DNA from: JBDXHU01 sp039989475
Lineage (GTDB): Bacteria; Pseudomonadota; Gammaproteobacteria; Pseudomonadales; Halieaceae
Direction: 5' to 3'
Assembly (NCBI GenBank): GCA_039989475.1
Contig: JBDXHU010000002.1
Span: forward strand, 620,001-684,000
DNA: 64,000 nt
The position numbers and the translations under genes were made by a program. Below the pieces are notes generated by a model. It was not told the DNA's origin. It ran no database searches and saw only the letters and a program-made list of their open reading frames with translations. The first letter of the stretch is position 1; every line of letters starts with the position of its first letter. Below, piece after piece: positions 1 through 8,530 of this stretch.

Positions 1-335
1 GCAATGATCTGCTGGATACGAGCGTTGCGTTCTTCCTTGTTGGCGCCGGTGTAATCGGGAACGCGGTGCACCCGGTCAGGATGAGTCAGTTGCCGCAACT
101 CCGGCGCCAGTGCATTGCGATAAACAATGGAGTCCTTTTCGGACAGCAGGATACCGTAGCCGTCGATACCCATTTCCTCGAACACGTCCATGGCTTCCTT
201 GCGTATCGGGCCACGGCAAATGATCAAGGGTCGCAGGTGATCGCAGGCGAACTGGTTGACCCAGTTAGATGGTCGTCGCCCCAGGCGCCGATCGCGGTGT
301 ATCAAGGGGTTGCTCAGGTAATAATCATTCGACAC
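1..335 (-). CDS. Biotin carboxylase-like protein, N-terminal part (runs off the left edge)
   Basis: Partial gene: only about the first 111 codons lie in the window. The GTG start at 333-335 follows an in-frame stop at 351-353 and has AAGGA about seven bases upstream. After roughly 35 residues the protein shows a segment (RPLIICRGPIRKEAMDVFEE) that resembles the first Rossmann-like part of biotin carboxylases, where the usual text is ANRGEIA. The gene lies 34 bp downstream of the carboxyltransferase gene on the same strand, so it is the expected biotin carboxylase partner of an acyl-CoA carboxylase. That enzyme would carboxylate biotin with ATP and bicarbonate. The ATP-grasp core and any biotin carrier domain lie outside the window, so the assignment rests on the N-terminus and the neighbour. 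Confidence 0.6.
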   Translation of the reverse strand, partial: MSNDYYLSNPLIHRDRRLGRRPSNWVNQFACDHLRPLIICRGPIRKEAMDVFEEMGIDGYGILLSEKDSIVYRNALAPELRQLTHPDRVHRVPDYTGANKEERNARIQQII

Positions 336-369
336 ATTGTGTTCCTTGTTCTACCGGATCGGGCGGGCG

Positions 370-2097
370 TCAGTGGAATTCGCGCTGAGTACCCGCCATG
401 GGCTCAGGCTGGTAGTGCCGCAAGTGAAATTCCATGTTCTCAGTCAGCAGTTGGCGCAGCTCCGAGGGCATCACGATCTGTGAGATGGACCCCAGGCCCA
501 GGGCTTCCTTCGGGTTCATGAGTTCGCGTTCATAACGCACCGCCAGTTCGGCCTCTTCAGCCTTGACCCAATCAGCGACCAGCGCTTCCGCTGCCGCTCT
601 CGCCTGTCCTGCGTCCAGGCCTGCTGCGATTTGTTGCTTCTCTGCTTCAGCCAGCTTGCCTGCTACGGCGCCGCGAATCTTGCGCAGCTCATCCTTGTAG
701 ACATATTCGACTCCCGCCGGCCCCATGACGGCCAGGCGTGTGGTTGGCAATGCCACCACCAGGTCTGCACCGGTCGGGTAGTTGTTATACGAGGCGTATG
801 CACCACCAAAGGCGTTGCGCACCAGCACCAGGAAGCGGGGTGTGCGCAGGTCGACAATGGCATCCAGCATTGCGCGACCGGCCTGCACTATACCGCCAGT
901 CTCCTGCTCCTTGCCCGGCAGGAAGCCGGTGGTGTCCTCAAGGAAGATCACCGGAATGTTGTACAGGTTACAGAAGCGGATAAATCGCGCGTTTTTGTAA
1001 GCCGCCCCGATATCAATCTGGCCCGAGGCAACAGAGCTGTTGTTGGCGACGAAGCCAATCACGTTTCCGCCCATACGGCCCAGTGCGGTAATCGTATTGC
1101 GTGAGCGCTCAGCCTGTATCTCCAGGTAGTCGCCATGGTCGCAGAGCTGCTGGATAAGAATTGAAATATCGACCGGCGTATTGAAGCCCGTCGGCGAATT
1201 GAAGGCTTTTTTCAACAGGAGATCGATATCCCAGGTCTTGCGGTCACTGGGATCGGAAGAGGGTTGGTGTGGCGCAAACTCACCGTTGTAGCTGGGCAGG
1301 TAGTTCAGCAACTCCCTTACCTTCTTCAGTGCCGCCACCTCGTCAGGTACCACGAAATCATTGACGCCACTCTGGCTGTGTACCGCCGGCCCGCCCAGTT
1401 CATCGGGGGTCACATCTTCACCCAGTACTGATTTAACGACACCGGGGCCGGTCAGGCCAAAAAACGTGTCGTTGGGCTGAATCAGGAAGCTGCCCTGCCT
1501 GGGCAGGTAGGAGCCACCGCCGGCGTTGAAGCCGAACATACACATAATGCTGGGTACCACCCCGGAGATTTTGCGCAGGGCGGTGAAGGCATCGGCATAA
1601 CCGTCCAGACCGCCAACCCCGGCGGGAATGTAAGCGCCGGCACTGTCGTTGAGCCCCACCAGGGGAATGCGGCGCTTGGCTGCAAGTTCAAACAGACGCG
1701 CAAGCTTCTTGCCATTGGTGGCATCCATGGAGCCGGCCCGTACGGTGAAATCATGACCGTAGAGCGCCACATCCCGTCCGTTGACGCGAATAATCGCGGT
1801 GACCAGCGAAGCCCCGTCCAGGTTGGGCCCCCAATTCTGGAAGAGTATGGTAGGTTCTTCATCGGTCAGCACCTGGATGCGCTCCCAGATGGTCATGCGC
1901 TGCTTCTGGTGCTGGCGCTCGATATTCTTGATGCCGGCAGTCAGCCGTGGGCGCTGTTGCAGCTCATAGCCGGACTTGAGCGCCTCCTCGTAAAGGCCCG
2001 GTTCCGTGGCTATCTGTCCCGGTACGTTGAATTCAAGGTCGGCCTTGTGGGCAAAAGGATTGGTCAGTGTGGGGTGTAACAGCTTGTCGTTCGCCAT
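370..2097 (-). CDS. Acyl-CoA carboxylase, carboxyltransferase subunit
   Basis: 575 residues, the usual length for single-chain carboxyltransferase subunits of the propionyl-, methylcrotonyl- or geranyl-CoA carboxylase type. These subunits transfer a carboxyl group from carboxybiotin to an acyl-CoA. The two crotonase-like halves are visible. The N-terminal half carries an oxyanion-type segment (GLNDSAGAYIPAGVGGLDGY, about residues 150-170) and FGFNAGGGSYLP. The C-terminal half carries EDTTGFLPGKEQETGG and RNAFGGAYASYNNYPTGAD. The substrate cannot be told from sequence alone. It is the first gene of an operon continuing into the biotin-carboxylase-like gene. A good sigma-70 promoter lies about 120 bp upstream (2221-2249), leaving an untranslated leader of about 115 nt. 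The adjacent pabB is divergent. Confidence 0.88.
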   Translation of the reverse strand: MANDKLLHPTLTNPFAHKADLEFNVPGQIATEPGLYEEALKSGYELQQRPRLTAGIKNIERQHQKQRMTIWERIQVLTDEEPTILFQNWGPNLDGASLVTAIIRVNGRDVALYGHDFTVRAGSMDATNGKKLARLFELAAKRRIPLVGLNDSAGAYIPAGVGGLDGYADAFTALRKISGVVPSIMCMFGFNAGGGSYLPRQGSFLIQPNDTFFGLTGPGVVKSVLGEDVTPDELGGPAVHSQSGVNDFVVPDEVAALKKVRELLNYLPSYNGEFAPHQPSSDPSDRKTWDIDLLLKKAFNSPTGFNTPVDISILIQQLCDHGDYLEIQAERSRNTITALGRMGGNVIGFVANNSSVASGQIDIGAAYKNARFIRFCNLYNIPVIFLEDTTGFLPGKEQETGGIVQAGRAMLDAIVDLRTPRFLVLVRNAFGGAYASYNNYPTGADLVVALPTTRLAVMGPAGVEYVYKDELRKIRGAVAGKLAEAEKQQIAAGLDAGQARAAAEALVADWVKAEEAELAVRYERELMNPKEALGLGSISQIVMPSELRQLLTENMEFHLRHYQPEPMAGTQREFH

Positions 2098-2220
2098 AGG
2101 TCAGGTTGCTCAGTTCACCGGGGCCTGCGAGGCTCCCGAACAGGACTCTTCCACAGACGCAAATTTGCTTGAAAGTAGCGCTACGCTTAGGATGCCGTGC
2201 TGTCAGTCAAACGGCGAATA

Positions 2221-2249
2221 AAGATACGATCAACGCTTGTGAAAGTCAA
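2221..2249 (-). promoter_or_regulatory. Sigma-70 promoter of the carboxylase operon
   Basis: Read on the minus strand, TTGACT (2249-2244) is followed by a 17-nt spacer and TATCTT (2226-2221). It is the best promoter match in the 243-bp gap between the divergent carboxylase and pabB genes. Start-site mapping would be needed to confirm it. Confidence 0.55.
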
Positions 2250-2340
2250 TTTGCTACCCCCGTTGACGGCCGGTTTTACAATGGATGTGAGCAGTGACAA
2301 CAGCAGTTTGCGTAAACAAATTATCGGTTGATTACGAATA

Positions 2341-3735
2341 GTGAAAAATAGAGCCGTATTTATCCAGGAGCTACCCTACCAGACGGACAGCTGTGAACTG
2401 TTCGAGCGTTTGCGTGGCCTGCCGGGCGCCCTGCTGTTCGATTCGGCACACCCCTACTCCCGCAGCGGGCGCTTCGACATCCTGTCGGCAGACCCGGCAG
2501 AGGATATTTCATTTAGTTGTTTAAATACAACGCCTAACGAAGATATTCTCAAGTACTTTGGAGAACTTGGCCGACTCCACCAACAGCATTGCGAAGGGCT
2601 GGTCGCCCCGGCCGAGGAACTGCCCTTCTGCGGTGGCCTCGCCGGCCACCTGGATTATGGCCTGGGCAAGCTCTTGCAGCACTTGCCCGCTGAGGCCGGC
2701 AGCGGCGCCCGGGTCGGATTCTATGACTGGGCCCTGGTGCAGGACCACCTGCGGCAGCGTTGCTCATTTGTCGCCCTACCCGGGCTTTCCAGCGCGCGCC
2801 GTCGCCAACTGCTGGAACGACTGCAGGAGCCTCACGCGGTGCGTGGACCATCCCCGGCCGCATTTCAGCTGCAGGACCGCTTTCGCGACAACATGGACCG
2901 CAACGCCTATCGCCAGGCGTTTCAGCAAATCCAGCACTATATCCAGGCCGGGGACTGTTACCAGGTGAACCTGGCGCGGCGTTTCTCCGCACCCTGCCAG
3001 GGCGACCCCTGGCAGGCATATCGCAAACTGCGACCGGTAGCCGCCGCCCACTTCAGCGCCTATTTGGAGTACCCCGACAAGCAGCTGCTGTGCCTGTCGC
3101 CAGAACGTTTTATGCGGCTGGCCGGACGCCGGGTCGAAACCCGGCCGATCAAGGGTACCCGGCCACGACATCAGGACCCGGCCGCCGATCATCTGGCGGC
3201 GGAAGAACTGCGCCATTCTGCCAAGGACCGGGCCGAGAACCTGATGATTGTCGACTTGCTGCGCAATGACATTGGGCGCAACTGCCAGCCGGGCAGCATT
3301 CAGGTCGAGCGCATGTTCGAGCTCGAAAGTTATCCCACCGTGCATCACCTGGTTAGCACCATCAGCGGTGAGCTATTGCCTGAGCGGGAGGCCGCCGGCT
3401 TATTGCGCGACAGCTTCCCGGGCGGCTCAATTACCGGCGCGCCCAAGCGCCGGGCCATGGAGATCATCGAAGAACTGGAGCCGCACTCGCGGCAGTCCTA
3501 TTGCGGCTCGATGTTCTATATCAGCGCCGATGGGCGTATGGATAGCAACATAGCGATCCGCACCCTGCTCTGCCAGGCGGGGGAAATCCACTGTTGGGGC
3601 GGTGGCGGAATCGTGGCGGACTCAGAGTGGGAACTGGAGTACCAGGAGGGTTGGGACAAGGTCGGGCGCTTTATCGACTGCCTCGAGGCCGGGCTGACAG
3701 GCGCTGCTTCAGCCGAGGTCGATATTCCGCTCTGA
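2341..3735 (+). CDS. pabB: Aminodeoxychorismate synthase component I
   Basis: 464 residues with a GTG start. It converts chorismate plus ammonia (from a glutaminase subunit) to 4-amino-4-deoxychorismate in folate synthesis. The C-terminal chorismate-binding domain is clear: PIKGTRPR has the lysine typical of PabB, where TrpE-type enzymes have PIAGT. It is followed by DRAENLMIVDLLRNDIG, SYPTVHHLVSTISGEL, FPGGSITGAPKRRAMEIIEE and a final GGGGIVADSEWELEYQE. The N-terminal third is the weaker anthranilate-synthase N-domain. No pabA or pabC lies beside it. The 3' end overlaps the convergent thrH by 27 bp, so the terminal codons of both genes are on shared DNA. Confidence 0.95.
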   Translation: MKNRAVFIQELPYQTDSCELFERLRGLPGALLFDSAHPYSRSGRFDILSADPAEDISFSCLNTTPNEDILKYFGELGRLHQQHCEGLVAPAEELPFCGGLAGHLDYGLGKLLQHLPAEAGSGARVGFYDWALVQDHLRQRCSFVALPGLSSARRRQLLERLQEPHAVRGPSPAAFQLQDRFRDNMDRNAYRQAFQQIQHYIQAGDCYQVNLARRFSAPCQGDPWQAYRKLRPVAAAHFSAYLEYPDKQLLCLSPERFMRLAGRRVETRPIKGTRPRHQDPAADHLAAEELRHSAKDRAENLMIVDLLRNDIGRNCQPGSIQVERMFELESYPTVHHLVSTISGELLPEREAAGLLRDSFPGGSITGAPKRRAMEIIEELEPHSRQSYCGSMFYISADGRMDSNIAIRTLLCQAGEIHCWGGGGIVADSEWELEYQEGWDKVGRFIDCLEAGLTGAASAEVDIPL

Positions 3736-4329
3736 GGCATCAACAATGGCCTGGCGCAGCGCATCGTAGCTGTCCACTGACTGGAACTGCGGGAACTCTG
3801 CGATCACATTATCCGGGGCATGAAACAGGATACCGACATCCGCCTCGGCCAGCATGGTGGTATCGTTGTAGGAGTCCCCGGCGGCTATGACCCGATAGTT
3901 GAGGCTGTGGAAGGCCTTGACCGAGGCGCGCTTGGGATCGACCTGGCGCAATTTGTAATCGGTGACCCGGCCCGAGCTGTCTGTTACCAGGCGATGACAG
4001 AACAAGGTCGGCCAGGCCAACTGCCGCATCAAGGGCTGGGAGAACTCGTAGAAGGTATCCGACAGGATTACCAGCTGAAAACGCTCTCGCAGCCAGGCGA
4101 CGAATTCCACCGCCCCGGGCAGCGGCGACATTTCATCGATGACCGCGTGGATGTCGTTGATCTTGAGTCCATGCTGATCCAGCAAGCCCAGGCGCTGCTT
4201 CATCAGCACATCGTAATCAGGAATATCCCTGGTGGTGGCCCTTAGCTCATCAATACCGGTGCGCTCGGCAAACTCGATCCATATTTCCGGCACCAGCACA
4301 CCTTCCAGGTCCAGGCAAACTAACTCCAC
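3709..4329 (-). CDS. thrH: Phosphoserine phosphatase / homoserine phosphotransferase
   Basis: 206 residues, essentially the same length as Pseudomonas ThrH. It is a HAD-superfamily enzyme that dephosphorylates phosphoserine and can transfer the phosphate to homoserine. The HAD motifs are visible: CLDLEGVL with the nucleophile Asp near residue 7, LSDTFYEFSQ (motif II), a conserved lysine in DPKRASVKAF, and AAGDSYNDTTML (motif III/IV). The extended stretch around TTRDIPDYDVLMKQRL is characteristic of ThrH as opposed to SerB. It starts 18 bp after the cysB stop codon and is probably co-transcribed with cysB, linking serine/threonine and cysteine metabolism. The 3' end overlaps pabB on the other strand. 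Confidence 0.95.
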   Translation of the reverse strand: MELVCLDLEGVLVPEIWIEFAERTGIDELRATTRDIPDYDVLMKQRLGLLDQHGLKINDIHAVIDEMSPLPGAVEFVAWLRERFQLVILSDTFYEFSQPLMRQLAWPTLFCHRLVTDSSGRVTDYKLRQVDPKRASVKAFHSLNYRVIAAGDSYNDTTMLAEADVGILFHAPDNVIAEFPQFQSVDSYDALRQAIVDASERNIDLG

Positions 4330-4347
4330 GTACTTACTCCAATCAGA

Positions 4348-5322
4348 TTAATAGGTAGGTAATTCGAGCTGGGAAAACAGCTCATCGAGCTCGGCTTTAC
4401 TATGGCGGGCGAAAGCCGCGTCGACCACGTCCCGGGTCAGGTGTGGCGCAAACAGTTCAATAAACTCGTACATGTATCCGCGCAGGAATGTGCCCCGGCG
4501 ACAGCCAATCTTGGTCACACTGGGTGCAAACAGATGACTGGCATCCAGCGTCACCAGGTCCGAGTCAATGCTTGAGTCATAGGCCATCTGCGCCACGATA
4601 CCGATGCCCAGACCGAGTCTGACATAGGTCTTGATCACGTCCGCATCCGCCGCGGTGAACACCACCTTGGGCACCAGGCCACGCTCCAGAAACGCCTCAT
4701 CGAGTTTCGAGCGACCGGTAAACCCGAACACATAGGTAACGATCGGGTGTTCGGCCACGTCTTCCAGGCTCAGCCGCGACACCTGGGTCAGCGGGTGGTT
4801 GCGCGGCACCAGGATACAGCGGTTCCAGCGGTAGCAAGGCATCATGATCAGGTCACTGAACAGTTCCAGCGCCTCGGTGGCAATGGCGAACTCTACGGTG
4901 CCGTCCGCTGCCATTTCCGAAATCTGCATGGGCGTGCCCTGGTGCATATGCAGGGACACATCAGGGTAGCGTTCAATAAAGGTGCTGATGGTATCCGGCA
5001 GCGCGTAGCGGGCCTGGGTGTGAGTCGTAGCCAGGGACAGGCTGCCCTTGCGTTCATTACTGAACTCCTGGGCCACCGATTTGATACTTTCCACCTTTCG
5101 CAGGATTTCGCCGGCAGTCTTCAGTATGGCCTCGCCGGCCGGCGTCACGTGGGTCAGGTGCTTGCCACTGCGGGCGAAAACCTCCACGCCCAGTTCATCT
5201 TCCAGCAGTCTAATCTGCTTGCTGATTCCAGGCTGGGAGGTATAGAGGCTTTGCGCTGTCGCGGAGACATTCAGCTCGTGGTGTGCAACTTCCCAGATGT
5301 ATCGAAGTTGTTGTAATTTCAT
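4348..5322 (-). CDS. cysB: LysR-type regulator of cysteine biosynthesis
   Basis: 324 residues, the family length. The N-terminal winged helix begins MKLQQLRYIWEVAHHELNVS and includes LYTSQPGISKQIRLLEDELG, the near-invariant CysB DNA-binding helix. The rest is a periplasmic-binding-protein-like domain that binds N-acetylserine in the family (TTHTQARYALP at about 98-108 and YVFGFTGRSKLDEAF at about 195). CysB activates sulfate assimilation and cysteine synthesis genes when sulfur is short. A strong promoter lies about 45-75 bp upstream. thrH follows closely on the same strand. CysB represses its own gene in enterics; no operator was identified here. Confidence 0.96.
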   Translation of the reverse strand: MKLQQLRYIWEVAHHELNVSATAQSLYTSQPGISKQIRLLEDELGVEVFARSGKHLTHVTPAGEAILKTAGEILRKVESIKSVAQEFSNERKGSLSLATTHTQARYALPDTISTFIERYPDVSLHMHQGTPMQISEMAADGTVEFAIATEALELFSDLIMMPCYRWNRCILVPRNHPLTQVSRLSLEDVAEHPIVTYVFGFTGRSKLDEAFLERGLVPKVVFTAADADVIKTYVRLGLGIGIVAQMAYDSSIDSDLVTLDASHLFAPSVTKIGCRRGTFLRGYMYEFIELFAPHLTRDVVDAAFARHSKAELDELFSQLELPTY

Positions 5323-5367
5323 TGCTGTCTCCGCAGACGGGCGCTGCGACGCTAAAGTCGCTTATAA

Positions 5368-5396
5368 AGAATAGCCATTAACAGAGACATTGCCAA
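5368..5396 (-). promoter_or_regulatory. Sigma-70 promoter of cysB
   Basis: On the minus strand, TTGGCA (5396-5391) and TATTCT (5373-5368) are separated by exactly 17 nt. The -10 ends about 45 bp before the cysB ATG, and the site lies in the otherwise unassigned 119-bp gap between cysB and the 5'-nucleotidase gene. Confidence 0.55.
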
Positions 5397-5441
5397 CTTC
5401 AAAAAGTAATAACGGCTTTTGTTCTCAGCGGCGGCTTGCAG

Positions 5442-6341
5442 CTATTGATTGGCGATCCCGTGGGGCACGTGCCCGGTGGCAACGTGGGGGCTGGCATCGT
5501 CGCAATGAGACTCCTGGTCGTCAAAAAATACATCGGCCTGATAGGCTCGCAGGAACTCGCCCTTGTCCAGGCCGCCCAGGAAAATGGATTCGTCGATCCG
5601 TATCTCCCAGGCCCGCAGGGTTCTGATCACCCGCTCATGGGCAGGCGCTGATCGCGCCGTGACCAGGGCGGTCCGGATGGGCGACTCAGTCGCGGGAAAC
5701 TCCTTCTGAAGCTTCTGCAGCGCGGCCAGGAAGGGTTTGAAAGGCCCGCCCATCAACGGACGGTGGGCGGCTGCCTGCTCGCTGTCCTGGAAGGCCTCCA
5801 GGCCCTCCGATTTATAAACCCGCTCGGCCTCGTCAGAAAACAATACCGCGTCACCATCAAAGGCGAAGCGCAGTTGCTCACTGTCATTGCCACTGCCCCT
5901 GTTGGACACCAGGGTCGCCGCCGCCACGCCATGATGCAGGGCATTACGAACATCATCGGCTTCGGTGGAAAGGAACAAATGGGCGCCAAAGGCGGCGATG
6001 TAGCGGTAGGGACTCTCGCCTCCACAAAAAGCCGCACGTTGAATTTGCAGGCCGTAGTGCTGAACGGAATTGAATATTCGCAGGCCAGTGTCGGCACTGT
6101 TGCGAGACAGCAGGATTACCTCTACCCGCGTGTCCCCTTTTAGCAGCTCATTAATGCGCAGCAGCTTTTGCACCATGGGGAAGGCCTCGCCAGGCTCCAG
6201 CGGCTCTTCCTCGCGCTCTATCTGGTAGTGCGAGTAGGCCTGCAAGCCGTCCCGCTCATAAACCTCATGGCTGGCGTCCAGGTTGAACAGGGCACGGGAG
6301 GAAATCGCGATTACCAGCTTGTCGCCAAGCTTGTCGCCCAT
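5442..6341 (-). CDS. 5'-nucleotidase, cytosolic type I-like family
   Basis: 299 residues. It resembles the bacterial members of the cytosolic 5'-nucleotidase I family (Pfam 5-nucleotidase), which hydrolyse nucleoside monophosphates. Recognisable parts are the N-terminal LVIAISSRALFNLDASHEVY, the segment EVILLSRNSADTGLRIFNSV, and FAFDGDAVLFSDEAERVY, an acidic HAD-like motif. Near the C-terminus are FLGGLDKGEFL and DVFFDDQESHCD. No signal peptide is seen, so it should be cytoplasmic. The start lies only 31 bp from the divergent kinase-like gene, so the two promoters must overlap. The next gene downstream is cysB, which has its own promoter. Confidence 0.85.
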   Translation of the reverse strand: MGDKLGDKLVIAISSRALFNLDASHEVYERDGLQAYSHYQIEREEEPLEPGEAFPMVQKLLRINELLKGDTRVEVILLSRNSADTGLRIFNSVQHYGLQIQRAAFCGGESPYRYIAAFGAHLFLSTEADDVRNALHHGVAAATLVSNRGSGNDSEQLRFAFDGDAVLFSDEAERVYKSEGLEAFQDSEQAAAHRPLMGGPFKPFLAALQKLQKEFPATESPIRTALVTARSAPAHERVIRTLRAWEIRIDESIFLGGLDKGEFLRAYQADVFFDDQESHCDDASPHVATGHVPHGIANQ

Positions 6342-6372
6342 GGCGGCACATTCCTTCTGTATTGGTTAAGCT

Positions 6373-7167
6373 ATGAGCATAACCAGAACCGCCGGAGAAG
6401 AACAGGCAGTGAACAGGCTTGGACGAGTAAGGCTGGAGGACGGCTCCCTCGGCTTCCGCAAATCAGCGCCTGCGGCCAGTCTCGAGGCGGAGGCCGCGGG
6501 CCTTGCCGCCATCGCCGACACCGGCACACTGCCCACGCCCGCCATACTGAGCCTCAGCCCGCAAGAACTGCTAACCCGCTGGGTAGGCGATGGTGCAGCG
6601 AGCCCTGCCGGCTGGCAATCACTGGGTCGGCAGCTAGCGGCACTGCATGCACAAGCGCTGCCGCAATTTGGTTTTACCAGCGACAACTATTGCGGCGCTA
6701 CTCCACAGCCAAACCCGGTCTGCACAGATGGCTGGGAATTCTTCGCCAGCCGGCGCCTCCAGCACCAGCTTCAGCTGGCCAGGGATAGAAACCTGCTATC
6801 GAGCAGTGACGCCGGCCGCCTGGAAAGCCTTTGTGGGCATTTGCGGCAATGGATTCCCGAGCAACAAGCAGCACTGCTGCACGGCGACCTGTGGCGGGGC
6901 AATGTGGTCTTTCACAGCGATGGTATGGGCTATGTGATTGATCCGGCTGCCTACTGGGGCTGGCCCGAGGCTGACCTGGCGATGACACAGTTGTTTGGTG
7001 GCTTCCCGGCGGAGTTTTACCAGGCCTACCTGGAACAGCGCCCACTGGAGAGTGGCTGGCAGGAGCGATTGCCCCTGTATAACCTCTACCACCTGCTCAA
7101 TCATCTAAACCTGTTTGGTGCCAGCTACCTGGCACAGGTCCAGGCGGTGCTGCGGCGCTATGCCTGA
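6373..7167 (+). CDS. Fructosamine / ketosamine-3-kinase family protein
   Basis: 264 residues, somewhat shorter than typical bacterial members (about 285-295). The APH-like kinase fold is indicated by LLTRWVGDG, LGRQLAALHAQALPQFGF, the catalytic loop LLHGDLWRGNVVF (Asp and Asn near residues 167-172), and VIDPAAYWGWPEADLAMTQL, the metal-binding DPA segment. Family members phosphorylate ketoamines on glycated proteins or small molecules as a repair step. The actual substrate here is unknown. The final 10 bp overlap the 3' end of the convergent PLP-enzyme gene. Confidence 0.88.
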   Translation: MSITRTAGEEQAVNRLGRVRLEDGSLGFRKSAPAASLEAEAAGLAAIADTGTLPTPAILSLSPQELLTRWVGDGAASPAGWQSLGRQLAALHAQALPQFGFTSDNYCGATPQPNPVCTDGWEFFASRRLQHQLQLARDRNLLSSSDAGRLESLCGHLRQWIPEQQAALLHGDLWRGNVVFHSDGMGYVIDPAAYWGWPEADLAMTQLFGGFPAEFYQAYLEQRPLESGWQERLPLYNLYHLLNHLNLFGASYLAQVQAVLRRYA

Positions 7168-8159
7168 AAACCAAACTGATCGCGCTGGGGGAAGACGCCG
7201 AATATTCCGCCAGTGTGGATGAATACAATATCGCGGCAACCGCTGAAGCGGCCAGCAGCGATTTCCTGCAGCAAGCCATGGAAGGCCTTGCCGGTATAAA
7301 CCGGATCCAGCACCAGGCCTTCCAGGCGGGCCAGCCGCGCAATGGTGTCGAATACCTCCGCATCGGCGCGTCCGTAGCCGGGACCAACGTAGCCGTCGAT
7401 CACCGCCGGCTGTATCTCGGGCAAGGGCTCAGCGGGTGCATAGCGACGCTGCCAGTCAGCCACGTCCTCCTCCACCTTGTTCAGAAACCAGGCCTCGTCA
7501 TCGCAGACGTTGATACCCCAGACCCGCATCGGCACCTGGTGCAGAGCAGCCCCCAGGGTCAAGCCGGCCTGGGTGCCACCCGAGCCGGTAGCGCAGATGA
7601 CTTCGGCCTGCTCGATTTCGGCCTGGCGGAAGTCCTGCTGCAACTCTTCTGCGGCGGCGATATAACCCCAGATTCCAATGCCATCACTGGCGCCGGTGGG
7701 AATGAGCAGAGCCCGCTCGCCCTGCCCGGCGTAATGCGCGCGCCAATACTCGAACAGCTGGTCCAGTTCATCGACATATTGGCGGGCCGGGTAATGGCTG
7801 ATATGAGCACCCGCCAGGTGATCGAGCAGCAGGTTGCCATCAATATCCGACGGCTGCTCACCACGTAAAATAAGGTGTACCTTAAGACCGAGCTGCGCGC
7901 CGACCAGGGCGGTAGCGCGACAATGATTGGATTGCACCCCACCGCAGGTGATCAGGACCTTGCAGTCCTGCTGCTGGGCGGCCGCCGTGACAAACTCCAG
8001 CTTGCGCAGCTTGTTGCCGCTGAGCGCGGCATCGGTCAGGTCATCACGCTTTACCCAGAGACGATGGCCACCGCCCAACTCTGCGCTGATACGCGGCAGG
8101 GCTTGTAGCGGGGTCGGCAACCGCGCCAATGGAATGCGTGGCGGATAGGCTAGATCCAT
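7158..8159 (-). CDS. D-cysteine desulfhydrase / ACC deaminase family PLP enzyme
   Basis: 333 residues, a fold type II PLP enzyme. The PLP lysine lies in ALSGNKLRKLEF near residue 52, after the WVKRDDLTDAALSG segment typical of the D-cysteine desulfhydrase and 1-aminocyclopropane-1-carboxylate deaminase family. Other family signatures are ITCGGVQSNHCRATAL and the phosphate-binding CATGSGGTQAGLTLG at about residue 190. The product could degrade D-cysteine or a related D-amino acid; sequence alone does not separate this from ACC deaminase. The ATG sits one base after the yajC stop, so translation is probably coupled. The 3' end overlaps the convergent kinase-like gene by 10 bp. Confidence 0.85.
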   Translation of the reverse strand: MDLAYPPRIPLARLPTPLQALPRISAELGGGHRLWVKRDDLTDAALSGNKLRKLEFVTAAAQQQDCKVLITCGGVQSNHCRATALVGAQLGLKVHLILRGEQPSDIDGNLLLDHLAGAHISHYPARQYVDELDQLFEYWRAHYAGQGERALLIPTGASDGIGIWGYIAAAEELQQDFRQAEIEQAEVICATGSGGTQAGLTLGAALHQVPMRVWGINVCDDEAWFLNKVEEDVADWQRRYAPAEPLPEIQPAVIDGYVGPGYGRADAEVFDTIARLARLEGLVLDPVYTGKAFHGLLQEIAAGRFSGCRDIVFIHTGGIFGVFPQRDQFGFQA

Positions 8160-8160
8160 C

Positions 8161-8496
8161 TCAGATGGATTTCAGGGTTCCCTTGGGCAAGACGGCGCCA
8201 ATATAGCTGCGCTGGAACTTCAGCTCGACATTGTCAGCCACCTGCAGGACCACAAAATTATCCTCCAGGCGAGTGATTTTCCCGAGGATGCCGCTACTGG
8301 TCACCACCTCATCGCCCTTATTGAGCGCCGACACCATGTCAGAATGTTCTTTCTGGCGCTTACGCTGGGGGCGGATGGCGATGAAGTAAAACAACACAAA
8401 CAGGCCAATCAGGAAGAATATCTGAAACATATCCCCACCCGGTGGTGCGGAGGGAGCGGCGGCCTGGGCGTGGGCACTTGCGACAAAAAAGCTCAT
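8161..8496 (-). CDS. yajC: Preprotein translocase accessory subunit YajC
   Basis: 111 residues from the ATG at 8494-8496. An in-frame start further upstream (8574) would overlap the exonuclease gene and add 26 residues the family lacks. The protein has one N-terminal membrane helix (FQIFFLIGLFVLFYFIAIRP) followed by the conserved RPQRKRQKEH and a small domain with GDEVVTSSGILGKI. YajC associates with SecDF in the Sec translocon at the inner membrane. It usually sits between tgt and secD. Here it lies between an exonuclease III gene and a PLP-enzyme gene, with no secD in the window. Confidence 0.93.
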   Translation of the reverse strand: MSFFVASAHAQAAAPSAPPGGDMFQIFFLIGLFVLFYFIAIRPQRKRQKEHSDMVSALNKGDEVVTSSGILGKITRLEDNFVVLQVADNVELKFQRSYIGAVLPKGTLKSI

Positions 8497-8530
8497 AGGG
8501 AAACTCTTCAAAAAATGGGCGGCTAATGTA

